In this document: one piece after another, positions 1 through 9,169 of the stretch
Layout: each line of letters begins with the position of its first letter
Position numbering within the stretch: position 1 is the first letter of the stretch
Assembly (NCBI GenBank): GCA_900143615.1
Contig: FREU01000005.1
Coordinates: 164,237-228,236 of the forward strand
Length of the DNA stretch: 64,000 nt
Direction: 5' to 3'
DNA from: Rhodobacteraceae bacterium Alg231-30
GTDB taxonomy: Bacteria; Pseudomonadota; Alphaproteobacteria; Rhodobacterales; Rhodobacteraceae
Program-made: the position numbers and the translations under genes
Notes under the pieces: generated by a model
Told to the model about the DNA's origin: nothing
The model's database searches: none
What the model saw: only the letters and a program-made list of their open reading frames with translations

Positions 1-192
1 CTTTTGGTAGCCATCGCGTTTTTTGTCTATGAAACCGTGATCACCTCACAATCGGTCGCCATGGTAGACGAGAGCCGCTCAGCACAAGTGTTCGGCAAGA
101 TGACCCAACAGATCGAAGACCGTGACCCACAACAGGCACTGGGCTGGATCACAACACAATATGAAGAGCTTGTCGGTGTTTGCGAAGGTTAA
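1..192 (+). CDS. cvpA: CvpA family membrane protein, C-terminal end only
   Basis: The window opens inside this gene; about 63 codons remain up to the TAA at 190-192. The visible piece starts in the end of a hydrophobic segment (AIAFFVYETV) followed by a soluble tail. CvpA is an inner-membrane protein of the colicin V production family and commonly lies next to purF, which is found here 1.6 kb downstream. The family call rests on this short tail plus the purF context, so it is moderately secure. A strong intrinsic terminator follows directly. Confidence 0.6.
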   Translation, partial: LLVAIAFFVYETVITSQSVAMVDESRSAQVFGKMTQQIEDRDPQQALGWITTQYEELVGVCEG

Positions 193-220
193 TTCCTTCA
201 CTTTCACCAACCGCTTTCTT

Positions 221-253
221 AAACCCGCTCTTTTTAGGGCGGGTTTATTTTTT
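221..253 (+). terminator. Intrinsic terminator after cvpA
   Basis: An 8-bp perfect stem, AAACCCGC (221-228) with GCGGGTTT (239-246), is followed by a T-rich run. It lies 29 bases past the cvpA stop and separates cvpA from the next gene. Confidence 0.85.
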
Positions 254-327
254 GTCCGCTGATCAGGACTTGTCCGACACTACCCATGAGGCTAGCGTGA
301 CCACAGAGGTTAAGGTGGGTTTGATAT

Positions 328-1596
328 ATGCGTTTGTGGATTGCGATCGTTGTTGTCTCAATTGTAGCGGTCACATCGCTCATCATTGCACTGCTGCTGC
401 CACCGGAACGTCTCACCCTAGCCGCAGGCCCTGAAGGCGGAGCCTATGCACGCGTTGCCGAACAATACCGCGAAATTTTAGCACGGGATAATATCCAGCT
501 CGATATTCAATACACCGGTGGCTCGGTTGACAATGTTGCTATGCTTGAAGCCAAAGATGCGGATGTCGCTCTGCTGCAAGGCGGCGTGTCGGTCGCGACT
601 GACACAGCCGAAGCAATCGGCGGGATTTTCTTTGAACCCATGTTATTTGTGGTGCGCAGCGGTGAAAACATCCCGCGCAATCCGGCTCTGTGGCGCGACT
701 TACGCATTACCAGCGGCGCACAAGGTTCTGGAACGGCAGCAGCTTTTGCCGACTTTCAGGTTGCAGTCGGCCTTGACCCCGAAGCCAATGTTCAAATGGG
801 CCTCGGCTATGATGATGCCATTGCGGCGCTGGAGAACGGCGATGTCGATCTTGCAGTGTTTGTGACCACTGTAGATGCTCCATATCTAGCCCGCGCCTAC
901 AACTCCTCCAGCCTCACCTTCCTGCCCCTCGTCTTTGTGGACGCGATCTCGCGCCGTTTGGAATATGCCACTGTGGCGACAATACCCAGCGGAGCAATCT
1001 CGCTGGCCCCTGTCGTCCCGCCTGCGCCGCAAAAGGTGCTGGCCCTCGAAGCTCGATTGGCCATTCAACCCAAATTACACCCGGCGCTGGTCAATCGCCT
1101 GACCATGGCTGCAAAAGAGCTACATGCGACACGCGACATCATCACTGGACGCAATACCTTTCCAACCGTCGAAGGCACTTATCTCCCAGTGAACAGCGCT
1201 GCGCGGCAACTGATTCAGGAAGGACCGTCCACGTGGCACCAACTACTGCCATATTGGATCGCAGCACAGCTCAATCGCCTGCTCATTCTGATTCTGCCTG
1301 TTCTTTTGATCTTTGTTCCGATGTTGCGTGTGTTTCCAGCTCTCTATGCCTATTTCAACGGGTGGCGCGTCTGGCAACACTACCCGTTGATCCGCCAACT
1401 TGAAGACGAGCTGGCCAATCAACAGGACACAGAAACGCTCACAAAGATGGACCAACAACTTAATGAAATGGACGACAAAATCGCGCGCCTGCGTCTCCCC
1501 GCAGCCTATCGTCAAGCGGCATATCATGCGCGTGTACACATCGATTTGGTACGTCGAAGAATCCAAAACCTGCGCCAAGACCCACACGACACTTAA
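328..1596 (+). CDS. TAXI family TRAP transporter solute-binding protein with C-terminal membrane anchor
   Basis: A 422-residue protein. It has an N-terminal hydrophobic segment (about residues 3-24), then a periplasmic binding fold typical of TAXI proteins, with the early glycine-rich motif AAGPEGGAYARVAEQY. A second hydrophobic stretch follows at about residues 306-330, then a charged, coiled-coil-like tail. TAXI proteins normally deliver dicarboxylate-like ligands to a fused TRAP permease; none is encoded nearby. The extra C-terminal membrane segment suggests the binding domain is tethered, perhaps for sensing rather than transport (inference). The ATG at 328 has an AAGGTGGG-like ribosome site just upstream. 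The ligand is unknown. Confidence 0.75.
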   Translation: MRLWIAIVVVSIVAVTSLIIALLLPPERLTLAAGPEGGAYARVAEQYREILARDNIQLDIQYTGGSVDNVAMLEAKDADVALLQGGVSVATDTAEAIGGIFFEPMLFVVRSGENIPRNPALWRDLRITSGAQGSGTAAAFADFQVAVGLDPEANVQMGLGYDDAIAALENGDVDLAVFVTTVDAPYLARAYNSSSLTFLPLVFVDAISRRLEYATVATIPSGAISLAPVVPPAPQKVLALEARLAIQPKLHPALVNRLTMAAKELHATRDIITGRNTFPTVEGTYLPVNSAARQLIQEGPSTWHQLLPYWIAAQLNRLLILILPVLLIFVPMLRVFPALYAYFNGWRVWQHYPLIRQLEDELANQQDTETLTKMDQQLNEMDDKIARLRLPAAYRQAAYHARVHIDLVRRRIQNLRQDPHDT

Positions 1597-1783
1597 GCCC
1601 CCTACCACCGCGATCCAGATGGTTTGGGCCGCGCTTCTTGCGAAAAACTGCCGACCACGCGCAAAGATTCATTCTTCGCTTGGGTTAAATCTCAAATCCC
1701 TTATGTGATCCTTTCGTGACATACTGTGCGCGACGCCTTAAGAGAGGCGACACGCACGCCATCAGGATTCGGAGCCACTCGCC

Positions 1784-3253
1784 TTGTCCAAGCAAATGCC
1801 CGCCGCCCACCCGTTTGACGACGACAAACTCCGCGAAGAATGCGGTGTCTTTGGCGTTGTTGGTCTAAAAGACGCCGCCAACTTCGTTGCGCTCGGCCTT
1901 CATGCCTTGCAGCATCGCGGTCAGGAAGCCGGCGGTATTGTCTGCCACCATCCAGATCACGGCTTTAACAGCGCCCGCCGCTTTGGTTATGTTCGCGATA
2001 ATTTCACCAAAGAAAGCCTGATGAAGACCCTTCCGGGGCCACTTGCTATTGGGCATGTCCGCTATTCCACTGCGGGCTCCAAGGGTCAGACAGCCATTCG
2101 TGATGTTCAGCCATTCTTTGGCGAATTCTCGATGGGCGGCGCTGCGATTGCCCACAACGGCAACATCACCAACGCAGACTCTCTGCGCAAAGAGCTGATT
2201 GAGCGCGGCTCGATTTTTCAGTCTAGCTCTGACAGTGAGTGCATTATTCACCTGATGGCCCGCTCACTTCAGCGCAATATCCCCGAACGGATGGAAGACG
2301 CCCTACGCCGCGTTGAAGGTGCTTTCTCGGTGGTCGCCATGACACGCACCAAACTGATTGGTGTCCGGGACCCGATGGGCGTGCGCCCACTGGTTCTGGG
2401 GAAATTGGGCGATGGCTGGGCTCTGAGTTCAGAAACCTGTGGCCTTGATATCATTGGCGCAGAATATATCCGCGAAATCAAACCCGGCGAGATGGTTGTT
2501 ATCACCGAAAAGAAAGGCGTTGAGAGCAGCTTTCCTTTCCGCCCACAGCCCAGCAAATTCTGTGTGTTTGAACATGTTTATTTCTCCCGCCCTGACAGCA
2601 TCATCGGCGGGCAATCCGTCTATGAAACCCGCCGTCAGATTGGTGTCGAACTTGCTCGTGAAAATCCGGTTGAAGCCGATCTCGTCTGCGCGGTGCCCGA
2701 CAGCGGCACCCCTGCAGCGATTGGGTATAGCCAAGAGAGCGGTATCCCCTTTGCGATGGGCATTATTCGCAACCAATACATGGGCCGCACGTTCATTGAG
2801 CCGACCGAACAGATCCGCAACATGGGTGTGCGTCTCAAGCTAAACGTCAACCGGGCTCTGATCCGCGGCAAGCGTGTTATTTTGGTAGATGACTCAGTGG
2901 TCCGCGGGACAACGTCACGCAAGATCAAAGAGATGATTTTGGACGCGGGAGCCAAGGAAGTGCACTTCCGTATTGCATCTCCACCCACCGCATGGCCTTG
3001 TTTTTATGGCGTAGACACGCCAGAGCGTGAAAAGCTGTTGGCGGCAACAATGAATGAAGACGAGATGACGGAACACCTTGCGGTGGACAGCCTTAAGTTC
3101 ATCTCGCTGGATGGTCTTTATCGCGCCGTGGGGCAAACTGATGGCCGCAACGCCGCCTGCCCACAGTATTGCGATGCTTGTTTCTCGGGAGAATATCCGG
3201 TGACCCCGTCGGACATGATCGACAAGGGTTTTGAAATGAAAGCCGCTGAATGA
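1784..3253 (+). CDS. purF: Amidophosphoribosyltransferase
   Basis: A 489-residue cytoplasmic enzyme that makes 5-phosphoribosylamine from PRPP and glutamine, the first step of purine synthesis. A short propeptide precedes the N-terminal nucleophile cysteine in EECGVFGVVG (about residue 20). The PRPP-binding loop is VILVDDSVVRGTTS (about residues 365-380). C-terminal cysteines (CPQYCDACF) match the Bacillus-type enzyme that carries a 4Fe-4S cluster. The chosen start is TTG at 1784, with GGAG nine bases upstream; an ATG four codons later (1796) is the alternative. The stop overlaps the next gene by ATGA, so the two are probably translationally coupled. Confidence 0.97.
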   Translation: MSKQMPAAHPFDDDKLREECGVFGVVGLKDAANFVALGLHALQHRGQEAGGIVCHHPDHGFNSARRFGYVRDNFTKESLMKTLPGPLAIGHVRYSTAGSKGQTAIRDVQPFFGEFSMGGAAIAHNGNITNADSLRKELIERGSIFQSSSDSECIIHLMARSLQRNIPERMEDALRRVEGAFSVVAMTRTKLIGVRDPMGVRPLVLGKLGDGWALSSETCGLDIIGAEYIREIKPGEMVVITEKKGVESSFPFRPQPSKFCVFEHVYFSRPDSIIGGQSVYETRRQIGVELARENPVEADLVCAVPDSGTPAAIGYSQESGIPFAMGIIRNQYMGRTFIEPTEQIRNMGVRLKLNVNRALIRGKRVILVDDSVVRGTTSRKIKEMILDAGAKEVHFRIASPPTAWPCFYGVDTPEREKLLAATMNEDEMTEHLAVDSLKFISLDGLYRAVGQTDGRNAACPQYCDACFSGEYPVTPSDMIDKGFEMKAAE

Positions 3254-3816
3254 ATCTTTTGGCGCTAGACACCCGCTGGCGCCATTTTCACGACGACACT
3301 TGGTCCTGCCCCTGCTGTGGGCGATCATTTTCAGGTGTTTTTGACATCGGATATGAGCACCCTGATTGCTGGCCGCACGGCGGGTTGGTCGATGAAGGGC
3401 AGTCGGAATTGCACGTTGGCGAGGACAAGCTCTCTGCCGACCTATGCCGCTGGGAGGAGCACCGATTTATCCGCTGCGTGCTGCCTCTACCGATCCAAGG
3501 CATTGATGAGGTATTCAACTTTGGCCCTTGGGCCAGCGTCGCGCCTAAAACCTTTTACCACTACATCGACCACGCCACCGGAAATAGTAGCGATTTTGAC
3601 TGTGGCAGCGCTTGGTTGATGAACGACCTTCCACTGTTTGAGAGCGATGAGCCGACAACTTGCGAGCTGCGCGCAGGGGCGGAAGGCCAGCGACCGCAGC
3701 TTGTTGTCGGCGAAGGGAAACTATCCAAAGCTCAAGAAAGCGGCATTACATTTGACCAGCTACTAGATATCTATGCGGCAACAGGCAATGATATACGCCC
3801 TCATCTGCGGGGCTAG
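3250..3816 (+). CDS. DUF2199 domain protein
   Basis: A 188-residue soluble protein starting in an ATGA overlap with purF. It begins with a zinc-finger-like CPCCGR pair, followed by the DUF2199 pattern: a DIGYEHPD-like stretch, an aspartate-leucine-cysteine (ADLCRW), FIRCVLPLPI, and an FNFGPWASV-like segment. No enzymatic role is established for this family. Coupling to purF suggests co-expression but does not show a role in purine synthesis. The family call rests on recognising the motif order. Confidence 0.75.
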   Translation: MNLLALDTRWRHFHDDTWSCPCCGRSFSGVFDIGYEHPDCWPHGGLVDEGQSELHVGEDKLSADLCRWEEHRFIRCVLPLPIQGIDEVFNFGPWASVAPKTFYHYIDHATGNSSDFDCGSAWLMNDLPLFESDEPTTCELRAGAEGQRPQLVVGEGKLSKAQESGITFDQLLDIYAATGNDIRPHLRG

Positions 3817-3951
3817 CTCAAGCAACGCGACGTCAGCGATTTGTTTTGAAAGATCCGGCGGAAATGTCCCTTTTCGGGCAGCATCAGGGGTGGTATCCGC
3901 GCTTTCAAACCCCATATAATGACGGTCCCTCCAAACCGAAGAAACACATCC

Positions 3952-4209
3952 ATGTCGAACTCTACTCCTGCGCAAGTTGCGCAGACAGCCACCCAAAAAG
4001 GTGCGCTTAAAAATCGCTCTGGCCTCACCTTGATTGGCATTATGGGCAGTACAAAAAATCCACGCGCGATGCTCATGACCAGTTTTGGCCGTACATTGAC
4101 GGTCAAACCCGGTGATACGACGCCCCGCGGAACAGTGGTAGGCATCGGTAAAAACAATATCGTTTTGCAATCTGGTCAACGCACCACACAACTTACGCTG
4201 CCTGACTAA
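3952..4209 (+). CDS. Small conserved protein, possible PilP/GspC-like domain
   Basis: An 85-residue protein if started at ATG 3952; an in-frame start at 3919 would add 11 residues with a less typical sequence. No signal peptide or membrane segment is visible. The C-terminal 60 residues (LIGIMGSTKNPRAML, then VKPGDTTPRGTVVGIGKNNI) resemble the short beta domain shared by pilus PilP and secretion GspC homology regions. That resemblance is by eye and tentative. It stands alone between the DUF2199 gene and an SDR gene. Confidence 0.6.
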   Translation: MSNSTPAQVAQTATQKGALKNRSGLTLIGIMGSTKNPRAMLMTSFGRTLTVKPGDTTPRGTVVGIGKNNIVLQSGQRTTQLTLPD

Positions 4210-4338
4210 GCGCGAGCGGCCCAAACCGGCCTTTTGTCGCTTAGAACTCCTCAGGCTACCTGTTTCCAAGAGCCCGAAGGCTTGGCGGCGAATGATCCCC
4301 TCTTGACCTTGCACGTCAAACCCAGCACATCATGCGCC

Positions 4339-4977
4339 ATGACTGAGAAACTTGCCCTGATCACCGGCGCCTCGCGTGGCCTTGGTGCTGCCTTCGCCGA
4401 GGCGCTTGCGCCTGAGTATCACATTGTTGCCGTGGCCCGCACCACCGGCGCACTTGAAGAGTTGGATGACCGCATCCAAGCCAAAGGCGGCCAAGCCACA
4501 CTGGCCCCGATGGACATCACCAATATGGATGCCATGGCCCAGCTGTGTCGCTCGGTTTATGACCGCTGGGGCAAAGTGGACCTTTGGGTGCACACCGCCA
4601 TTCACGGCGCTCCATTGACGCCGACCAGCCATATCGATCAAAAAGATTGGTCAAAATCGGTTTCCATCAACATGGATGCAACCGGCCGCCTCATTCCATT
4701 CATAGCCCCGCTTTTGGGCAATGACGGTCATGCCGTGTTCTTTGACGACCCACACGGTGGTGAAAAATATTTCGGCTCTTATGGTGCCACAAAATCCGCA
4801 CAGATCGCATTAGCGCGCAGCTGGCAGGTGGAATCGCAGAAAAACGGCCCCAAGGTGTCGATTTTGGAACCTCGTGCGATGCCAACCGGATTGCGCGCAC
4901 GCTTCTATCCCGGCGAAGACCGCGCCCCGTTGGTCAGCCCCCACGAAGAAGCTGCGCGGCTGCTGCAACAGTTCTGA
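4339..4977 (+). CDS. SDR family NAD(P)-dependent oxidoreductase
   Basis: A 212-residue short-chain dehydrogenase/reductase. The cofactor-binding motif TGASRGLG is at residues 8-15 and the catalytic pair YGATK near residue 150. The ATG at 4339 places the Rossmann strand at the usual distance from the N-terminus; an upstream in-frame start at 4234 would add an unlikely extension. The substrate cannot be told. It precedes surE by about 80 bases on the same strand. Confidence 0.85.
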   Translation: MTEKLALITGASRGLGAAFAEALAPEYHIVAVARTTGALEELDDRIQAKGGQATLAPMDITNMDAMAQLCRSVYDRWGKVDLWVHTAIHGAPLTPTSHIDQKDWSKSVSINMDATGRLIPFIAPLLGNDGHAVFFDDPHGGEKYFGSYGATKSAQIALARSWQVESQKNGPKVSILEPRAMPTGLRARFYPGEDRAPLVSPHEEAARLLQQF

Positions 4978-5059
4978 TCTTCTGCAATCTTAATTCCGCA
5001 AAGCTTGCTCCCTGCCCCATGCTCAACTAGACAAGAGCAAAGGGGCAGTGAGGGGCCAA

Positions 5060-5842
5060 ATGCGTATTCTAATTACCAATGATGACGGGATAAATGCGCC
5101 CGGGCTTGCTGTTTTGCACCAAATTGCCGTCGATTTGGCTGGTGAGAGTGGTGAAGTCTGGACCGTAGCTCCTGCTTTTGAGCAGTCCGGTGTTGGCCAT
5201 TGCATTAGCTACACCCATCCCACAATGATTGCACAAATGGGCACACGCCGTTTTGCCGCTGAAGGAAGCCCCGCGGACTGCGTACTGGCGGGCCTTCACG
5301 ATGTCATGAAAGACTGCCCGCCAGACCTGGTCTTGTCAGGTGTAAACCGTGGCAACAATTCCGCCGAAAATGCGCTCTACTCTGGTACGTTGGGCGGAGC
5401 TATGGAAGGTGCGCTGCAAGGCATCACATCCATGGCTTTGTCACAGTTTTTCGGCCCCGGGAACAACACCGCGGACGATCCGTTTGAAGCAGCCAGCGCA
5501 TATGGAGCATCCACGATCCGCAAGATCCTTGCAGCAGCTCCTTCAAATCACGCTGCTTACAACCTGTTTTACAACATCAATTTCCCGCCTGTGGTCGCAA
5601 GTAACGTCAAGGGCGTACGCTCGGTGGCGCAAGGTTTTCGATCTGGAACGCGATTCACAGTAGAGCCACATACATCTCCTTCTGGTCGCCGCTTCTTATG
5701 GGCGCGCGGCGGCAATCAACAAATTCCTACAGCGGAAAACACCGATGCAGCGGCCAATCTGGACGGGTTTGTTTCGGTAACGCCAATGCGCGCAGACTTG
5801 ACCGCGCATGATGCCTTGGAGGCGCTTAAGGCAATCGAATGA
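5060..5842 (+). CDS. surE: 5'/3'-nucleotidase SurE
   Basis: A 260-residue metal-dependent phosphatase that removes phosphate from nucleoside monophosphates. The metal-binding N-terminal motif [13 protein letters not shown] is intact, as are SGVNRGNN and the [11 protein letters not shown] segment. The start is ATG 5060, with GAGGGG six to ten bases upstream; a GTG at 5048 is in frame but adds only four residues. The stop overlaps pcm by ATGA. The surE-pcm-nlpD order is the same as in enterobacteria, where rpoS follows; rpoS is absent here, as expected in Alphaproteobacteria. Confidence 0.96.
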   Translation: MRILITNDDGINAPGLAVLHQIAVDLAGESGEVWTVAPAFEQSGVGHCISYTHPTMIAQMGTRRFAAEGSPADCVLAGLHDVMKDCPPDLVLSGVNRGNNSAENALYSGTLGGAMEGALQGITSMALSQFFGPGNNTADDPFEAASAYGASTIRKILAAAPSNHAAYNLFYNINFPPVVASNVKGVRSVAQGFRSGTRFTVEPHTSPSGRRFLWARGGNQQIPTAENTDAAANLDGFVSVTPMRADLTAHDALEALKAIE

Positions 5843-6495
5843 CCCAAGAACAAGACGCCTTGGCAGAACGCAAAATGCAGTTCCTCTTTGCTCTGCGCTC
5901 ACGCGGGGTGACAGATCCGGCTGTCCTCACGGCGATGGAAAAAGTTGATCGCGGCTTGTTTGTGCGCGGTCTGTTTTCTGAGCGTGCTTATGAAGATACC
6001 CCTTTGCCAATCGCGTGTGGCCAAACAATTTCTCAACCGTCTGTCGTTGGTCTCATGAGCCAAGCTCTTGAAGTCAGCCCACGGGACAAAGTCCTCGAAG
6101 TCGGCACCGGCTCGGGCTACCAAGCGGCCATATTGAGCCACCTTGCCCGTCGCGTCTATACTGTGGACAGACACATGCGTTTGGTGCGCGAAGCCCGTGT
6201 TATCTTTGACTCTCTGGATTTGGTAAACATCACGGCCTTCACCTCTGATGGCAGTTTTGGCCTTCCTGATCAGGCTCCATTTGACCGCATCATTGTCACA
6301 GCAGCTGCTGAAGATCCTCCAGGTCCTCTTTTGGGCCAACTCAAAGTTGGCGGCATCATGGTTGTACCTGTCGGGCAATCGGATGCCGTGCAAAGTCTGA
6401 TCCGCGTTCGACGCACTGAGAGCGGATTTGAGTACGAAGAAATGCGTCCAGTGCGCTTTGTCCCGCTTGTTGAAGGCGTTGCGCGCGAAAACTGA
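5839..6495 (+). CDS. pcm: Protein-L-isoaspartate O-methyltransferase
   Basis: A 218-residue SAM-dependent repair enzyme that methylates L-isoaspartyl residues formed as proteins age. The substrate-side motif [13 protein letters not shown] and the SAM-binding loop [13 protein letters not shown] are intact, and [11 protein letters not shown] matches the later methyltransferase motif. It is coupled to surE by an ATGA overlap and is followed by nlpD after 125 bases. Confidence 0.96.
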   Translation: MTQEQDALAERKMQFLFALRSRGVTDPAVLTAMEKVDRGLFVRGLFSERAYEDTPLPIACGQTISQPSVVGLMSQALEVSPRDKVLEVGTGSGYQAAILSHLARRVYTVDRHMRLVREARVIFDSLDLVNITAFTSDGSFGLPDQAPFDRIIVTAAAEDPPGPLLGQLKVGGIMVVPVGQSDAVQSLIRVRRTESGFEYEEMRPVRFVPLVEGVAREN

Positions 6496-6620
6496 ATAAA
6501 TATGTAACCTTTTCCCCTTGGCAAAGCATACAGCTCGCGCCATTTGTGATATGAGAACGAGACGACGACACAGCCCCGGCGCAAGACCAACTTTAAAGGG
6601 GCGCAGTTGAGGACATCGAG

Positions 6621-7811
6621 ATGGCACTCTCTTGGACAGTTACAGCGCGCTTGCTTGGCACGGGGATCGCCCTGAGTTTACTTGCGGCGTGTGAGGACGG
6701 ATTTGATCTAGATATGCGCGGAGGTCTGGGCGGAAGCCTAGACACCAGCGCAGCCGCACGCACCGCCACAACCGAGCGGCCCAGCCCCGACAGCCGCGGA
6801 ATAATCTCCTATCCCGGCTATCAGGTCGCAGTGGCAAGACGCGGCGACACTGTCGCGGATGTCGCGGCGCGCGTTGGTGTACCGGCGGATCGTTTGGCCA
6901 GTTACAATGGTATTGATGCGGGCGCAACGTTGCGCCAAGACGAGATCATCGCGCTTCCTTATCGAGTTGCAGAACCGGCCTCTGGGGTCGTTACTCCGCC
7001 CGGTGAAGCTGTGGACATTGCCGCAATTGCAGGCAGTGCAATTGATAATGCTGAGCCTACAGTCTCGACAGATACGCTTGCACCTGCACCTGCCGCACCC
7101 CCGGCTGCAAAGGAAAAAACACAGACTGGCGTTGAGCCTGTTCGCCACAAGGTGGTCCGCGGCGAGACCGCCTTCTCAATTGCCCGCTTGTATAACGTCT
7201 CAGTGCGCTCCTTGGCAGATTGGAACGGCCTGGGCAGCGACTTCACAATTCGTGAAAATCAAATCCTGTTGATCCCACCGGCTGACCCCGCAGTTCAGCC
7301 AACCGCGACAAGCGCTACCGCAGTAGCAACGACCAAACCCGGCCAGGGATCTGCAACGCCAGTGCCCCCAAGCGCATCCAAGCCGCTTCCACCGGATGAC
7401 ACAACCGCAGTTGTTAAGCCGGAGAGCCCGGATTTGGGCAAAACGCAAAGCAGCACAAGTGCAAAGATGAGCTACCCCGTGGATGGCAAGATCATTCGCC
7501 CCTACTCTAAGGGGAAAAACAACGGTATCGATATTTCCGGAAATGCAGGGGCACCGGTACAAGCTGCGTCAGATGGCAGCGTAGCCGCGATCACCACTGA
7601 CGCCGACCAGATAACGATCCTTGTGCTACGACACGCTGACAATCTGATGACCGTTTACTATAATGTGGACTCTGTCGCGGTGAGCAAAGGTGCCACGGTC
7701 AAACGGGGCCAACAGATTGCATCCCTTCCGGACAAGGACAGCTTTGTTCATTTTGAAGTCAGAGAAGGTTTCGACAGCGTCGATCCCATGCCCTATCTAG
7801 GTGATAAGTAA
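6621..7811 (+). CDS. nlpD: NlpD-like lipoprotein with two LysM domains and a degenerate M23 domain
   Basis: A 396-residue lipoprotein. The signal ends in the lipobox LLAAC (Cys24). Two LysM peptidoglycan-binding domains lie at about residues 64-112 and 176-219, separated by Ala/Pro-rich linkers. The C-terminal M23/LytM domain (about 296-392) has NGIDIS where active endopeptidases have an H-x3-D metal motif, and YYNVD where they have an alanine-histidine pair; only VHFEVR keeps a histidine. E. coli NlpD is degenerate in the same way and acts by activating an amidase at division, so an activator role is inferred. Position after surE-pcm supports the name. Confidence 0.88.
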   Translation: MALSWTVTARLLGTGIALSLLAACEDGFDLDMRGGLGGSLDTSAAARTATTERPSPDSRGIISYPGYQVAVARRGDTVADVAARVGVPADRLASYNGIDAGATLRQDEIIALPYRVAEPASGVVTPPGEAVDIAAIAGSAIDNAEPTVSTDTLAPAPAAPPAAKEKTQTGVEPVRHKVVRGETAFSIARLYNVSVRSLADWNGLGSDFTIRENQILLIPPADPAVQPTATSATAVATTKPGQGSATPVPPSASKPLPPDDTTAVVKPESPDLGKTQSSTSAKMSYPVDGKIIRPYSKGKNNGIDISGNAGAPVQAASDGSVAAITTDADQITILVLRHADNLMTVYYNVDSVAVSKGATVKRGQQIASLPDKDSFVHFEVREGFDSVDPMPYLGDK

Positions 7812-8433
7812 AGCGATCGAAAATACGGAAATGAATGGGCTCTCAACGGTATCAATATCCGGTTTTGACCTGTGTCATGAAAAGCGCGGTCGGTCAGTTC
7901 GGAAAATACTTCGCCGATCTTACCCGCGAAAACTCGGGGGTTCTTTTGCGGGTTATGAACATGCGCTCCGCTTGGGGGACATTACCGAGGTGTTTATGCG
8001 AACCTTTACTCATGTCCATACCGAGTGCGCGCGATACATCCGGCACGGCAAACCAAGGCTCACCTTGAAGCTGGACGCAGCGGATTTCAATGGAGTGGAA
8101 TTTGAAGGTGCTAATGGTGGGGATATATTTGGGCACGTTCGGCTGGCGAACCGCCAATCAGGGCAAGGTGGTGGACCTGCTATGGCTGTCGGTCCACCTA
8201 AATCGAGTTTGATGGTGCGCGTTTAAGTGTTCTGATTTTCAAGTTGAAACGCTGTCAGCCTTTGGGCGTTCGAGAAAGGCGTCTCGAACTCAGGCTGGAG
8301 TAAATACTTTTAAGAAGTTAGGAACTATGGCGTGGCTGCTTCGGGCTGACAGCGGTCATTGTTATTGTCGAAACCATCGGCAGCTTGGTCCGCAATACTA
8401 TCTTTTCTTATTCAAAACTCAGTCAACAAAAAA
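7812..8433. other. Gene-poor stretch between nlpD and the ccm genes
   Basis: About 620 bases between convergent units. The only coding signal I can support is an antirepressor-like fragment at 7894-8157 on the minus strand. Other open frames here lack recognisable motifs or ribosome sites. No tRNA, IS end or inverted repeat was seen apart from the terminator at its right edge. Confidence 0.5.
7894..8157 (-). pseudogene. BRO-N (phage antirepressor) domain fragment
   Basis: An open frame of 87 residues. Its middle (FKFHSIEIRCVQLQGEPWFA, followed by VPDVSRALGM) matches the start of the BRO N-terminal domain found in phage antirepressors. The domain normally continues through an 'inE-G-LY-L' region and a 'W-t--VLP-IR--G' tail; neither follows, and the frame stops soon after a KRTPEFSRVRSAK-like stretch. 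I read it as a remnant of a mobile element gene, though a short stand-alone BRO-N protein is possible. Confidence 0.5.
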
Positions 8434-8450
8434 GCGCCCGTAAAGGCGCC
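8427..8450 (-). terminator. Terminator of the ccm gene cluster
   Basis: The stem GCGCC (8434-8438) / GGCGC (8445-8449) has A residues to its left and TTTT to its right. It can therefore end transcription on both strands, and on the minus strand it follows ccmG with a run of six T. Confidence 0.75.
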
Positions 8451-8490
8451 TTTTCAGTGTTACATTTTGCTCACGTGCTTGAAGTCGTCT

Positions 8491-9024
8491 TCACTCAAGC
8501 TCCGCCATCGCGGGCCGCAATCGCCCTTCCAACTCGCGCTCCGTTACAGGCCCAGCAACACGTAAGATGATCTTACCGTCGCCATCCACGAGATAGGTTT
8601 CCGGCACGCCATAGACCCCCCAATTCAGCGCCATGCGTCCGGTTGCGTCAGTGCCGACAGCTTCATAGGGGTCGCCCAACTCAGCCAGAAACCCTTGGGC
8701 ATTGGCAGGTGCATCTTTGTAATTCACGCCATAAATCGGCAGCCCTTCGGCCTCAAGCGCCATCAAATGGGGATGTTCGACCCGACAAGGACCACACCAA
8801 CTGGCCCAAAAGTTCACTAACTTGACTTCACCATCGCGCAGGACCGCGTCGTCCCACAAAGGCGTGTCCGCAAAGGGCGTCATCTCGACTGCAGGTGCAG
8901 GTTTACCTGCCAGAGCGGTGGGCAACTCATCAGGATTGTCACGCATCATGCCGACAAAAAACAGCCCAGCCAAACCGGCAAACAGCAGCGGTGGCAACAC
9001 CATCAACGGGGAAACTTTAGCCAT
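8491..9024 (-). CDS. ccmG: Thiol:disulfide interchange protein CcmG/DsbE
   Basis: A 177-residue periplasmic thioredoxin-like protein with one N-terminal membrane anchor (about residues 9-27). The active site FWASWCGPCRVEHP carries the WCGPC motif, and the cis-proline loop is near GVYGVPETYLV. It keeps apocytochrome c and the CcmH-type partner reduced during haem attachment. Its start lies inside the end of ccmD (8-base overlap), consistent with a single ccm operon. Confidence 0.95.
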   Translation of the reverse strand: MAKVSPLMVLPPLLFAGLAGLFFVGMMRDNPDELPTALAGKPAPAVEMTPFADTPLWDDAVLRDGEVKLVNFWASWCGPCRVEHPHLMALEAEGLPIYGVNYKDAPANAQGFLAELGDPYEAVGTDATGRMALNWGVYGVPETYLVDGDGKIILRVAGPVTERELEGRLRPAMAELE

Positions 9025-9169
9025 TTTTACGGGCCTCCGCCGCGGCGAGCTCGGCGCGTGCCTTGCGCGCTGAGCGCACGCTCAGCAACACCATTGCAAT
9101 CAGCAGAAACAGCGAAGCCGCATAAGCCGACATTACTTCGGCCGCATATTTTCCAAGCTCAGGCATCAT
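9017..9169 (-). CDS. ccmD: Haem exporter protein CcmD
   Basis: A 50-residue protein. It starts MMPELGKYAAEVMSAY, has one membrane helix (about residues 16-32) and ends in a basic, Ala/Glu-rich tail. This matches CcmD, the small subunit that helps release holo-CcmE from the CcmABC complex. The first ATG (9169) overlaps the ccmC stop; the second ATG (9166) is the alternative start. Its place between ccmC and ccmG is the usual one. Confidence 0.9.
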   Translation of the reverse strand: MMPELGKYAAEVMSAYAASLFLLIAMVLLSVRSARKARAELAAAEARKNG

